A stretch of DNA of 64,000 bases from Paragyromitra xinjiangensis (lineage: Eukaryota > Ascomycota > Pezizomycetes > Pezizales > Discinaceae): contig JBCAMK010000002.1 in the NCBI GenBank assembly GCA_038503065.1, forward strand, positions 3,534,001 through 3,598,000, read 5' to 3'. The first letter of the stretch is position 1. Each line of letters begins with the position of its first letter. Positions 1 to 11,759 of this stretch are shown in pieces. The notes below the pieces were generated by a model. The model was given only the letters and a program-made list of their open reading frames with translations, was not told the origin of the DNA and ran no database searches. Position numbers and translations under genes: made by a program.

Positions 1-1277
1 ATTCGGCTCTTAGAGAGCTTCCCGTGGTTGAGCGAAGAGTTTGGGGGCCAGAGACTGTACAATGTTTCAGGTCAGGTAGATTCATCTACTATATCCCGCA
101 CTATCACAAAGTGCTATAACCCCGCGTTTACTCCCATGGGCTTGACATTAAGCTTATGTTTATGAGAATCACCTTTATTTGGGATAACCACTAGCTAGTT
201 CTAGGTTCTTGGGTAGATGTACAGTAAATATTATTGAAAATCCTGATTGTCGCGCGCGCGGCTCCCACGCGACGTGTGCGCAAACAATGCAAAAAGAGTA
301 AGAGATTTCTTGCATGTGAAACTATCGGTACCGTAATAACTTAAATCATTGTTGTACAAACTTAAGAGGAATAATCCGGGCGGCCCCGATCACGATTCGG
401 CTTCCCCCCACGTCCTAGCTCTACATAATGAACCGGTCAGCCGGTAAACAAAACAAAACGATAATCGGTGATGGCCAGGTCGTGTTTTTAACCAGTCCTA
501 TTCAACGATATTGTTTCCCCATATTCTTACATACGTGCAGACTTAATATCGCGAGAGGGTGTGAAAATTTATCTCCACGTTTCTTTTAGGCGTGGGATTT
601 TGCGGAAAACTGAATCATTCATGTCAGCGGTGGTCCCGGCAGAATAGTTTTTCTTGCATTTGCTTTTGTTCTCCATCACGATCTGGTGTGACTAATCGGG
701 CTCGGTACGTATCTCCGAAACCAAATTTAGACTAGAAGATGTTTGTCTATGTACTCGATCTCGTTGAAATATTTTGTTGAGATCTTTAGGGTTTACTATT
801 AGTTTTGTTTTGTACGTGATGTATCGATGGAGCACATGTACATGCAGGTTCCGATGGGTCGTAGTTGTGGCTGGCGGGAGGAGTACATGAATGCATTTGG
901 TTAAGAACTGTTCTTTTCCCCACACGCTGGTTCTCCAATAGGAAAGCTTCCACGAAGAATACCATGCGTACGCGTGTCATGTGTAGTTAGATGTGGGGGT
1001 TCGTCACGTGATTGAATGTGGGTATTCCAAGTTCCTTCTTAGGCGGCCAGATTGTTTCGTTTCGGAGGATCTTTTATTAAATTCCCGCACACTGTTTCCT
1101 GAAAGAAACTTCAAGTAATGATAAGGCAGTGGTGGACGAATGTTTGATGAATCATGTGAAAATCAATTCGGAGTGAGGCTGAAGGCTTTTTTTGCGTTTG
1201 ACACCTGGTTTTTGGGCGGGTATACGGTCTCGTTCAATGGTATAGGGTTTTACGGACTCAATACGTATACCGTAATT

Positions 1278-1454
1278 AATATAGTACATTCGCCCTATAA
1301 GAACACCCCCGAAACTACCTCCTTAGTCCATATTTGGTAAATTCTTCTCTATAAATCTTCTTCATTAATATTGAGTTAGACCATCCTTCTTATTAGAATA
1401 TTCTTCTATATTCTCGGTCCCGACGGTGTTCTTATAGAGCGATTGTACTGTATT
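1278..1454. mobile_element. Short TIR element (MITE-like)
   Basis: Two 30-bp ends face each other at 1278-1307 and 1425-1454. The left end contains CGCCCTATAAGAACACC and the right end the reverse complement with a few transitions. The 177-bp element has no coding capacity, as expected of a MITE moved in trans by a DNA transposase. A third, more diverged copy of the same end lies alone at 16916-16945. A TA target duplication is possible, because TA occurs at both outer edges, but the boundaries are soft. The superfamily cannot be assigned from the ends alone. Confidence 0.55.
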
Positions 1455-2872
1455 GAGAAAGCATGGGTAGAAGTTTCTTGTCTGCTAGAGATCGTTCGAT
1501 TTCACAGCCTGCAGAGGGGTTATGGAGGGCTGTGGGCTTTCTTGGCTCCATACGAGTGTTTATGAAGGTATGAGATACCGTCATCTTCGAATTTTTCGGA
1601 GTAAAATGGACTGTTGCTCCTAGGGTTGAGGCTATCTAGGCGCTGTATCTATTGTCTCCCGATCTAGGGTGTATAAGAATTCACGGGCTGAGTATAAATT
1701 GATTAAATCATCTTTTTAGCAAAGGCTGCTATAGATTTTGCGGCTATAACACTAACAGCTAGGGAGGGACTAGGCACAGCTATGCTGAATCGTGACATAG
1801 TGTGAAGTAATAAGGGGTGGTATTTGTTGCTTCTATAGAAGGCTTGAGGTATTCGATGGAGAAAAAAGAAACGAAGAAGAGGCGGAAAGCCTCCGTATAT
1901 ATACAAGTAATCAACCGATCAGAGCCTTTCCATCATATACCTCGCCGGTCAACGCTTCCAGGCCTAAAGCAGCTTCCGAATAAGCCCAATATACTGAATA
2001 GCCGCCTGAATAATTGACAGCCAAAGAAGACTAAAACAGCAGGGAGTAATAAGGAACCTGAATATTAGGAAAGCCTACGTATACTATAGAAGCCCTACGT
2101 AGGTGGAGAAAAGAATGGAGCCAAATAGTAAGGAAGGGCCGGAAGCGGCACGAAATCCCTATTTATATGTTCCCGAAAGCTAGGTAATTAAAGTTATTGA
2201 GAGATGGTCGACTGGGAGCATTAATGGTGTATTGGTAATTGCCAGATCGATTATCTACTGGAATTGGTGGGGCAACTGGTTTGCGGCCAAGATAAGAAAA
2301 TGGTTGTGTGGGCTCAAGGTTGGGAGCAAGGAGTTTAGTTTTTATGGATTTGATTTATTGGCTGTAAGAAATGTGTCTGCAACTTCTTGCCTTTATCTCC
2401 ATTGTTGGTGGCTCGCTTTTAGGTCAAACTAGGATTAAGCAAGAAAAGATTGAACCTTCTGCGTGGCGCCCTACACGTGCAGGGTGCTACTATTCCAGTG
2501 GGATAGCGGGAGGCGTTACTACATGTACTAGTAGAGTACTACATGCAGTACATGTACGTACCTATCAATAGACTTGTATGTACCCTAGGAGCCAAGAGCT
2601 GTACTAAGTGGTGTTAAAATTTCGGTGTTGTTGATGAGATGGACTAATAAGAATAGTTTATATGTGTGACTTACTGCCATTATAATTATTTATATCTATC
2701 GATTCCTAAGGAATGGTTTGCGGTTTCCCGCCTCTTACCTGCAGGAATCCTGAGAGACTCGACTAAGCCACTGTAAGAAATTGTGATTGGTGGCTACATG
2801 TAGTTTTGGTCGAGTTCTCGCTATGACCTCTTCGGCAATCAGCCTCTTAATTTCCCGCTACCCGCATCCTGG

Positions 2873-2917
2873 TACAGTCGCCCCCGGCCTGATGGCGTGT
2901 CTGGTCAGTTGGCGGAC
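2873..2917 (+). repeat. Inverted repeat, left arm (45 bp)
   Basis: This 45-bp segment matches the reverse complement of 3124-3168 at 42 of 45 positions. The three differences are transitions (G/A, T/C, T/C), the type left by RIP or cytosine deamination. The arms are about 206 bp apart. They could be the ends of a small element or the remains of a tail-to-tail duplication. Confidence 0.7.
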
Positions 2918-3123
2918 CTGATTATACCCACGCAAATGCACATAGAGCCACCTTAACAAAGTTTGCAAAGTGGTAATTAAGAAAATTATAGTCAATACTA
3001 GACTAATTAGAATATCAGCATCTTGTAGTCACTCCCCTCTTGCTATAATGGATTTCCTATTGACCGGCTACAACCATAAGTTTTACCCAATCGAACCTTC
3101 TCGCTAGCTGAGAGGTGGCCCGT

Positions 3124-3168
3124 GTCCGCCAACTGACCAGGCGCGCCATCAGGCCGGGGGTGACTGTA
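3124..3168 (-). repeat. Inverted repeat, right arm (45 bp)
   Basis: Partner of 2873-2917. It ends about 97 bp before the chosen start codon of the F-box gene, so it lies in that gene's promoter or 5' leader. Transcription through both arms would give a long hairpin. The frame across it is open and continuous with the F-box frame, but it has no in-frame ATG, so I left it out of the protein. Confidence 0.7.
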
Positions 3169-3264
3169 CTCCAACATCACGCTGGTCCATGCAGCTGGGG
3201 GCTCTATGTTCAATATCTCCTCGTTCATTCGGTCAGTCGGTCAAGTGTAATCGACATAGGACAG

Positions 3265-6200
3265 ATGACCACCCATACTGTGAATAGTGCGTTCTTTGAA
3301 CCAGCAATTGATGCCGATAGAGCTCTAGGACGGTTGCAAGGATCTTTTCTTGCGATCGAGAGCCCCAGCGACAGCGAGGAGGAGGAGGAGGAGGAGGGGG
3401 AGGAAGAGGACGTGCATAGTGTCTACGAAATCGAAAGCGACCGGGATGAAGAACTTGAGCAGAATGGTATAAGTGTGGTGAAATACGAACTTAGAAGTAA
3501 AAGGAGGGGGCCACCTGTTGATTCCTTGAGCGAGAAAGAAGACCAAACTTCATCACCTCCTAAACGCCGCAGAACAGCTATTACCCAGGGGCGAGATCAC
3601 ATTCGGAGCAAGCCTATTAAAGTCTTTGTTCCTCCTGAGATATGGCTCAAGATATTCTTCTTTAGCCAACCGACGTTCCTCGCCCGAGCTCGAAGGGTCT
3701 CCAAGGCCTTTAAAACTCTTATCGATGATGAAAAAGTCTGGAGGTGCGCCCGGGTCTATCATTTCCCGGAGTATCCTGATCCTGTACTTGGTTTGAAGGA
3801 ATGGGAAATGTGGAATTTGTATTTGGGCGTTGGCTGTATGATTTGTCACGCGCCCAAAATTAAAAAGCGTTACTGGCGGTTTAGGATTCGGTGTTGCGTG
3901 GAATGTTTAAAGCAAGGTACCATCAAGGTATTTTTATTTCAACTTATTTTGGTTTTGATGGATGGATGCCTAGATATTGCCACTGTGTGCTAATATTGGC
4001 GTTTTTTTGGTATCAGGAATATCTCCTGAAGGAGAGGCCTGGATTCCGGCCTCACTGGATACAGTATTTGGTTCATGGTGCCTTAGATAGTATGTGTTCT
4101 ATTGTATATCTAATGGTGAAGTGGTCTTGGTATTGGAGCTGACATTAGCAGGTTGGGGTAATTGGACAACGCCGTCTGCAGGTCCTCGGACTTACTTCCA
4201 AAAGACTTTTTGGTTAGACGATGTTAAGGTCCTCGAGATGAGAATGAAACCCCACCAAGTGGCTGCTAAGGTACTGAAAGCCGAGGTACTGCAAGCCGAA
4301 AAAGACATCAAGAAGATAGAAGAGTTTGAAGCTAAGAGTTAGTTTCCATAACCCGTAGCTATGCATTGGTGTTAAATGCTGATCAAACGTGACAGTTTCT
4401 AAAGAGAAGGGAAAGGGTGCTGACTTGATCTGCCGCCAACGATATATCGACATTAAGGAAAAGTGCTCACGTGTTGACCCACCATTTACGGATGATGTCC
4501 TATGCTATATTCCAGCATACCAATCCGCGATCAGGGCTAGCCGTCCACTCACGGATAGATCATGGAAGATACTGCTCAAAAAGCTGGAGGCAGGGCGAGA
4601 AGCCGCGGAGGTCAAATTAGTGGAAATTAAGCGGATGAGGAAAGAGGCGGAGCTTGCCAGCAATGGCATTAGGGCTATTTTCCCTATGAAGTCTTGGATA
4701 GACCATTTTTTGGCGCTGAACGGTGGAATTGTCGAAAAGGGATGCGAAGCCTCATTTGCACTTCAAGCTTTAAACTATGTTCGAACAAGATGGTCCACAA
4801 GAGGGGAAAAGAGCGTACCATTGAGCACGGTTCAACTTTTATGGGACGAAAAGTTGAATAAACTCCTTAAAAAACCTGGAAAGATTTTTTTGTGTGCATT
4901 CTGCGATAAACAACATGGGCTGGATGCAGTTTTCAATCATATCACCATGACACATCCTCAAAATATGGGGTGGGCTGAGGTTTCTGGCGATACACCTTTC
5001 AATTACTGGCGAAACCAGATATGGCCAGCGGAATTGCCAATACTACCGCTCGGCAGAATTTTTGAGGGCAGAAAAGCGACCGCTGTGGGAACTTCAAAAC
5101 CAAAACAGGCTCCCCCGAAGCCTAGACAGGTTCCCCCAATCTTAAACGTTCCTGGGCCGAGGGAAATATTACCAATGAAGCTGGCCCCCGAGCAAAAGGC
5201 TGTAAGGGAACTTCACCAAGCTCACATGAACGAAATCCTTTCCAAAATCCAGGCTTTCAAATTGGTGCCGGATGCCCACCGGTTCTTTTTATGGTTCCGC
5301 CTGAGTATCGCCTCCTATCTGCGGGAGCACAACCAAATCCCCAACATCACAATCTTTGCGCTTGCTGCAGACGTCATCCATCAACAGAGAAAAGAGCCAA
5401 TGCTCAGATCACTCTTAAAATGCGGTGTCTGCGGCGCTCAACAAAGTACTAAACGGAGACCATTCATATGGTTCACCCTTAGTAACCATTTTGATACTCA
5501 TTTGAGTGTTAAAGATCAACCGTGGACAGAGAAGATGCTCATGCTTCCAAGTAGGGGAGATATTTTTGACTTTTGCTCTAAGATCTCAGATAAAGGTGTT
5601 AAGAAGCAATGGGCTGGGATGGTGAAAGAGGCAGATAAAGAGTTAGGGGAGAGGCTAGATGAAGCGATGCGGTTGGAAGAAGAGGGTGTGAATTTTAAGA
5701 ATGTCCCTCGAGAGAAGAGTGGCAAGGATACGATAGTACAAGGGAAGGATGTTTATCGCCCGGGAGATTTGTGGCAGCCGATTAGGCCTCGCCTGGAGGG
5801 AGCATGTTCTGGGGATTTTGGAATTGGGGGGGATAGGGTGCGGGAATTGAGCCGAGGCCGAGGGGCCGGAACGTTACGAGACCAGGAGCCTGAATGCGGG
5901 TGGGGAAAGGGGGGTTCAAAAGACGCGAGAGGAGAGAGGAAGGAAGCAGGCCGACTAGAGAACCCGCAACGCAACACTCGACCCGAGACTCGAGGAGATC
6001 GGGTATCCAGTCGTGGAAGTACCGACGTAAGGATGAGGTTAAATTACGGCCAAGAAACTGAACCCCTACGAGATCCAAAACGTGGATTTGAGATGGAGAG
6101 GGATTGCGAGGTAGAGCATGACAATAAAAGGCCAAGAGTTAGCCATGTATCACCAATATCGGTTCATACGAATACAGTCAACTACAAAAACATGCCTGTT

Positions 6201-6443
6201 CCTGAGTTTTCATCCATTCCACCTCAAGAAATCATCAAATTTTCCCGAACCCTCAGGAACCCTGCCAGACACGTCGAAATACCCCCAAAAATCCAAGTAA
6301 CGACGCTTGAAGCTCAGGTTCTAGGAGTAGCCACTAGTGGGTTCGATAAGTCTAAAGAAAATCTCGAAGTTTGCCGGGTAGAACAAAGGAGTTTGTCTCC
6401 AAGCATTGACCTGGATATCGAGGAGCTTTTTGCAGATGCTTGA
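3265..6443 (+). CDS. F-box protein with zinc-binding motifs and basic C-terminal tail
   Basis: Exons 3265-3927, 4017-4089, 4152-4337 and 4396-6443 join in phase to about 989 aa. ATG 3265 is the first in-frame ATG. In order: an acidic Glu run (about 36-50), a basic PPKRRR patch (about 97-102), an F-box-like segment (about 120-165, starting KVFVPPEIWLKIF), a four-cysteine motif (CMIC near 191, CVEC near 211), a C2H2-like finger near 474 (CAFC, then HITMTH), and a second CxxC/HxxxH motif near 650 (CGVC). After that comes a long disordered tail rich in Arg, Glu and Gly. F-box proteins usually recruit substrates to SCF ubiquitin ligases; here that role is inferred from the F-box alone. The length and the two extra fingers are unusual. 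I do not recognise a named orthologue. Introns are 89, 62 and 58 bp. Confidence 0.75.
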
Positions 6444-7432
6444 AACTTAGGTTCGAATATACGTATACCATCAACAATATTCGCGTCGATGAGTAAAGCA
6501 TTTAGGTTGTGGGTGGGACGAGTGATATGAAGGGGATTAAATTTATTTCGGAAAGTGTGCGTTCAGATTGTGGATAGGAGTGATTATGATATCTAGCCGG
6601 TAATATTGTCTCAAACGAGGCTCAGGTGGTTATCTAGAGTCACGAGTGACATTCTGTGCCCTAAACTAGGCTCAATATTTTACGCTTTAATACTTGCCAT
6701 CTAGCTGCTTTTTATATTTCTAGTTTTTTCTGTTTTTTTATTTCAGAGGGAAGGGGATGTATGTAGCTAAGCTTCTGTGTCACTGGGAATTTATATTATG
6801 TATTCTTCAGCTTGATTGCATCTGTTGATCATTGACGTCATGCAGCTGGACATGGATTGCCTTAGTTCGATACGAGATTTTAGGCTTGGTAAATCGCCCG
6901 TCGCGCATGGCAGCCAGTGGGAGTAGAGCAGCAAAGTGTAACTATCGAAAAACTTTTGTGGAGTTTCAATTGGATCGTTCAGCTGAGACCTGGTTGGTTG
7001 ATGAAAGGATCTTGGTGCGACGCGGAAGAGCCTCAGCAATCGTGACTCTTATACCAAAAAGGCCCTTTCAGCTTAAATACGAACAGCTATGATTCTAGAG
7101 TGTCGGGTAGCTCACTTGAAGGTGGTGAGGGTGGTCTTACCTGTAGCCAAATTGATGAGTGGTTGGCTTTTGTTTGTGCTGTGGGATTTCGCCTATAGAT
7201 TCAACTTGAACCACCAATACCGATGGCTACCTATGATATACACCATGCAGAGATGATTCATAGGGCAAAGATTCATGAACTCAATCGCCGATCCTCTGAG
7301 AATCTTGGCCAGGCCTTATGCCTTGTTTCTCGGTTCTTTATATTCGCCTTCCCTTCCCTCTTCACTTCCATAGCTGTTTAGTTAATTGTGTCTACTAGTA
7401 CTCCTCAACATCCACATCCAACGATCACAATC
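6444..7432. other. Intergenic region
   Basis: Terminator side of the F-box gene and promoter side of the DUF4419 gene. Overlapping short frames of about 80 aa on both strands (6791-7092) have no recognisable motif and no splice-supported extension, so I do not call a gene. Confidence 0.5.
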
Positions 7433-8667
<1,235 letters not shown>

Positions 8668-9806
8668 AATGTGTTTTGGTAGTTAGAAGAAGAGGGGATG
8701 AGAGACTGACGGAAAGTAGTAGGAAACAAGATGGGCGGGGTGGGTAAAAAGTTTTTGTGGACTGGATTTGTTGAGCTCTTTGTGAACGCATTTGTGTAAC
8801 CTTACTCTCTTTTATGGTGGCAGGAATATCTATGGAATAATTTCAAATACGGTGCTATTGTGAACGATCTCTAAATGTTTCACTGAGGAGATAGGCATAA
8901 GCTTCCTAATATGCTTGTACGACCTTTTTGCTACTGCCTATACTCCTTCTTAGTCTGTCCAACGTTTCTGGATTTAAATTGTTTAGCGGGTATTCGAGTC
9001 GTTTCGGGTCTAAAGATAGACGGGCGGGGGATATGGTGGAACTCTCTTAACTGGTGAGTTTTCATACATGTATGCATAGGGAAAAATAACTTTTTTCTTT
9101 TTCCTTTCTTTTTCGTGCAGCCATAGCCCAAAGGCTGGATGCGTGTATGAAATATCAATCAAATCAATCAATCCTTTCTTTTCCTTTCTTTTTCCCCTTT
9201 CCACACTTTATCCTCTACGAGCCAACCTATTAGGAGCCCTAGCCAGCAGCGTGAGTGATGCTTTGTGATTCAAGATACCCTCGCTCTGCTGCCGTGGTGC
9301 CTGTACGAGCCCTATAAAGTTGTCTGTTGCTGCTAGAGACCAGAGACACGTCTGAGTAAGACAGACCTCTCTTTGGTACTACTGATGCTCTAGAATAGCC
9401 CGGGCTCCCCATTAATTCACCAGGACTTTGTGAAGCTAACCAAAATCCGTCGTAGAAATTTGTGGAAGCCAATTGCAGGGATTAAGTTATAGTTTCTTAA
9501 TATATGATCCATCCCTATTGATCCTATTTCCTCGGGAGATTTATCCCAATTAGTCAGGTCCCATGGATACCTCCAAGTATCACAAGATCTCTATTTGTAT
9601 GCTCGCCCTTCACCAGAATGCGGATCGGGACTACAAAGCGTGCGCAGAATTGAATGAACTCGTATTCTTGACTTACGAAAAGAAAGAAAAAATCGAACTT
9701 TCATACCAGCCCCAGGTATTTCGAGCGATGCTCCATGCTCCAGCCATAACAGACACAATAAGTATCAAATCTTACAAAAACCATCCACATTACAGCCACT
9801 CACTCC
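8668..9806. other. Intergenic region between convergent genes
   Basis: 3' flanks of the DUF4419 gene and of MED1. It holds pyrimidine-rich CTTT tracts (about 9088-9113 and 9174-9200), one TACATGTA palindrome (9065) and a 25-bp segment at 9127-9151 that recurs at 41401-41426. No coding region is supported. Confidence 0.5.
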
Positions 9807-11759
9807 TCACCGCCGCCGTACCCATTCAACGGCCACTCCAAGGTCTTCTCCTACTATGACCGCTCTCTCAAGCCCCCTTCCATCAAGTACCTGCTTAGCA
9901 CTTGATCCTGGCTCCTTCGTTTCATCCACAACCACCCTCACATCCGCATTCCTTCCCACCTCTACTACAAAGCTCGCGATTCCACCTCGTTGTGGGAATA
10001 TCACACTAACTCCAAACACCCCCTGCTGTTCCACAAGCGAGATATCTACCGGGAGCACTCCGTTCACCGCTTCTTCTAGCCCGGAGGGAGATGCGAGAAA
10101 GGAGTCAAGGTCCTCATCGTCTGAGTCGAGGGAGACATCGTTCATCGTCACATCTTGTCCTGAAGGCGATGGTGTAGGGAGGGGGTAATCGAAGCAGCTC
10201 CGCAGAAGGGTACCAACGAAGACGAATTGACGGAGGATCTGGAAGATGCCTGCGAGCTCTTTAGGGTGTGAGAAGGGGACTTCATAGATGTGGCGTGCGT
10301 AGACGGGCTTGAGACTTGTGTATAGCCTATACCGATGCCTTACGCTTTCATCCTCCTCTCCTAGTAGATTGCCCACTTCGGATGCAGCCGTAGGAATGAA
10401 TACTTTCCTCTCCCTCCCCTTATCTGTAATTGGTGTACCTGGAAAGAGCAGTGCCTCTAGTGTGTCTGCACTAACGCCGGCTGGCGGTGCTAGCATGAGG
10501 GAGTTGAAGAGCTGTAGCTCGTCTTGAAATGGGACAGCCACTGGGGGGTCTAGGCGGGCAACAAAACGGGATGATGGAGGGCGAGAGTCAGTCTGGTCGG
10601 GGAGTTCCTCGAGCGGCGGTTCTAGCCAGTCTGTGACGGTGTCTTCGGGGTCACCAAAGAGAGAGTCGGTTGATGGCTTTTTGATCTCATCTGATACCCA
10701 GTGGGAGGAGGTGCGAACGGGAGTGATGGGATTGAGGGTGTAGTCAGAGGGGGCTTCCGCGACCTCAATCATGACTCTGTAGATAGCTTCTTTTTCTTCG
10801 TCTTCTTCTAGGGTGGTTGTGGGGACGAAACGCTGCTCTTTCCAGTACTCGACGCTGAGACCTACTTTACCGCGGACGTGCATTCGAGGTCTGCCGTTTC
10901 CCTTGCATATAGCACTTGTTTCTCCACCCTCTAGGTTGTTCTTTTCATGCTCGAATACTTTGAGCAGAGATCTGTAGATGCCCGTGATTGCCGTGAAACA
11001 GTTTAGATGCGGAGGAGAGCTGAGGCGGTCTGTTTTGGCCAGGCGCTCTAGGTTATCTGCAAACTCAGAGAGGCTGGGGCTAATTAGTGGTGGTCTCTCT
11101 TTTGGGTTCTTGAGTGTCGGCGAAAGGTTCTTGTGGAGTATCGAGTCTGCGAGATGTGCAGGGTCTGTGGGGGGACCTGGAGTATTCGCGAACGAAAGCG
11201 CAACCCGAGTGATCTGATTCTCCTTAAAGTCAATATCCAGTAGAAATATCTTTCCTGCCAAACTCATGGTTGTTATCCCATTAGTACTCTCTGTGTCTTT
11301 GTAGCAGTCTAGCCTATGCCCACCCAATGTCAGCTCCATCCTTTTCGCGACTTACAAACTCTTAACTAGGTATATAGCGAAAGTAGTTACCTACCCCATG
11401 CGCTTCGCTAATCGCTCTACCCCCTCCTCCGATATCCTCCCTGGCCGTAACGCTAGCAGTCGTAGGATCTCCCCCAGCTCCTGCTTCTTACTCTCGTCTG
11501 ACGGCATCCCCTGCATAATTTGTGGGATGCCCAAGCTCGCACTCATACCAGGCGTCATGCCTACGTTTGGGGTCATGCCAGCGCCTACCATCCCCATCCC
11601 CATTGCGGCGAGAGCTTCAGGCGTGGAGAAGCCTGCTTGGAGGGGCGCGGGGGAGCGGTGCTTGTTGAGGAGGTGGTGCCCCGCCGCTGGGGAGGCGCCA
11701 AGAAGCGCTGGGGAGAAGGTGAATGCGGCTCCTAGAGAGCCTGGTGTCATGCCGGCCAT
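9807..11759 (-). CDS. MED1: Mediator complex subunit 1 (fungal Med1)
   Basis: Exon 1 is 11759-11395 and exon 2 is 11340-9807, about 632 aa. Exon 1 is low-complexity Gly/Met/Pro/Ala and ends in a helix, EILRLLALRPGRISEEGVERLAKRMG, of the kind that precedes the conserved domain of filamentous-fungal Med1. Exon 2 starts with the family block around GKIFLLDIDFKEN and continues with the SLSEFADNLERLAKTDRLSSP helix, a long variable middle and a C-terminal beta-rich part. Med1 sits in the Mediator middle module and links activators to RNA polymerase II in the nucleus. The 54-bp intron (11394-11341) has a GTAGGT donor and an AAG acceptor, chosen because it alone restores frame. The frame stays open upstream of Met 11759 and a good acceptor (about 11799) precedes it, so a small 5' exon may be missing from this model. 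Confidence 0.75.

Larger units (their letters stand above)
1..3264. other. Gene-free, repeat-rich left flank
   Basis: No open frame here resembles a known protein, and the frames present are short and use mixed start codons. The stretch is AT-rich with degenerate repeats. It contains the TIR element at 1278-1454, three TACATGTA palindromes (2520, 2549, 2795) and both arms of the inverted repeat described separately. The last part, after about 3170, is probably the promoter and 5' leader of the F-box gene. Confidence 0.6.

Noticed and set aside
9563..9859. 98-aa plus-strand frame overlapping the end of MED1
   Set aside because: No motif, and its 3' part is antisense to MED1 coding sequence.
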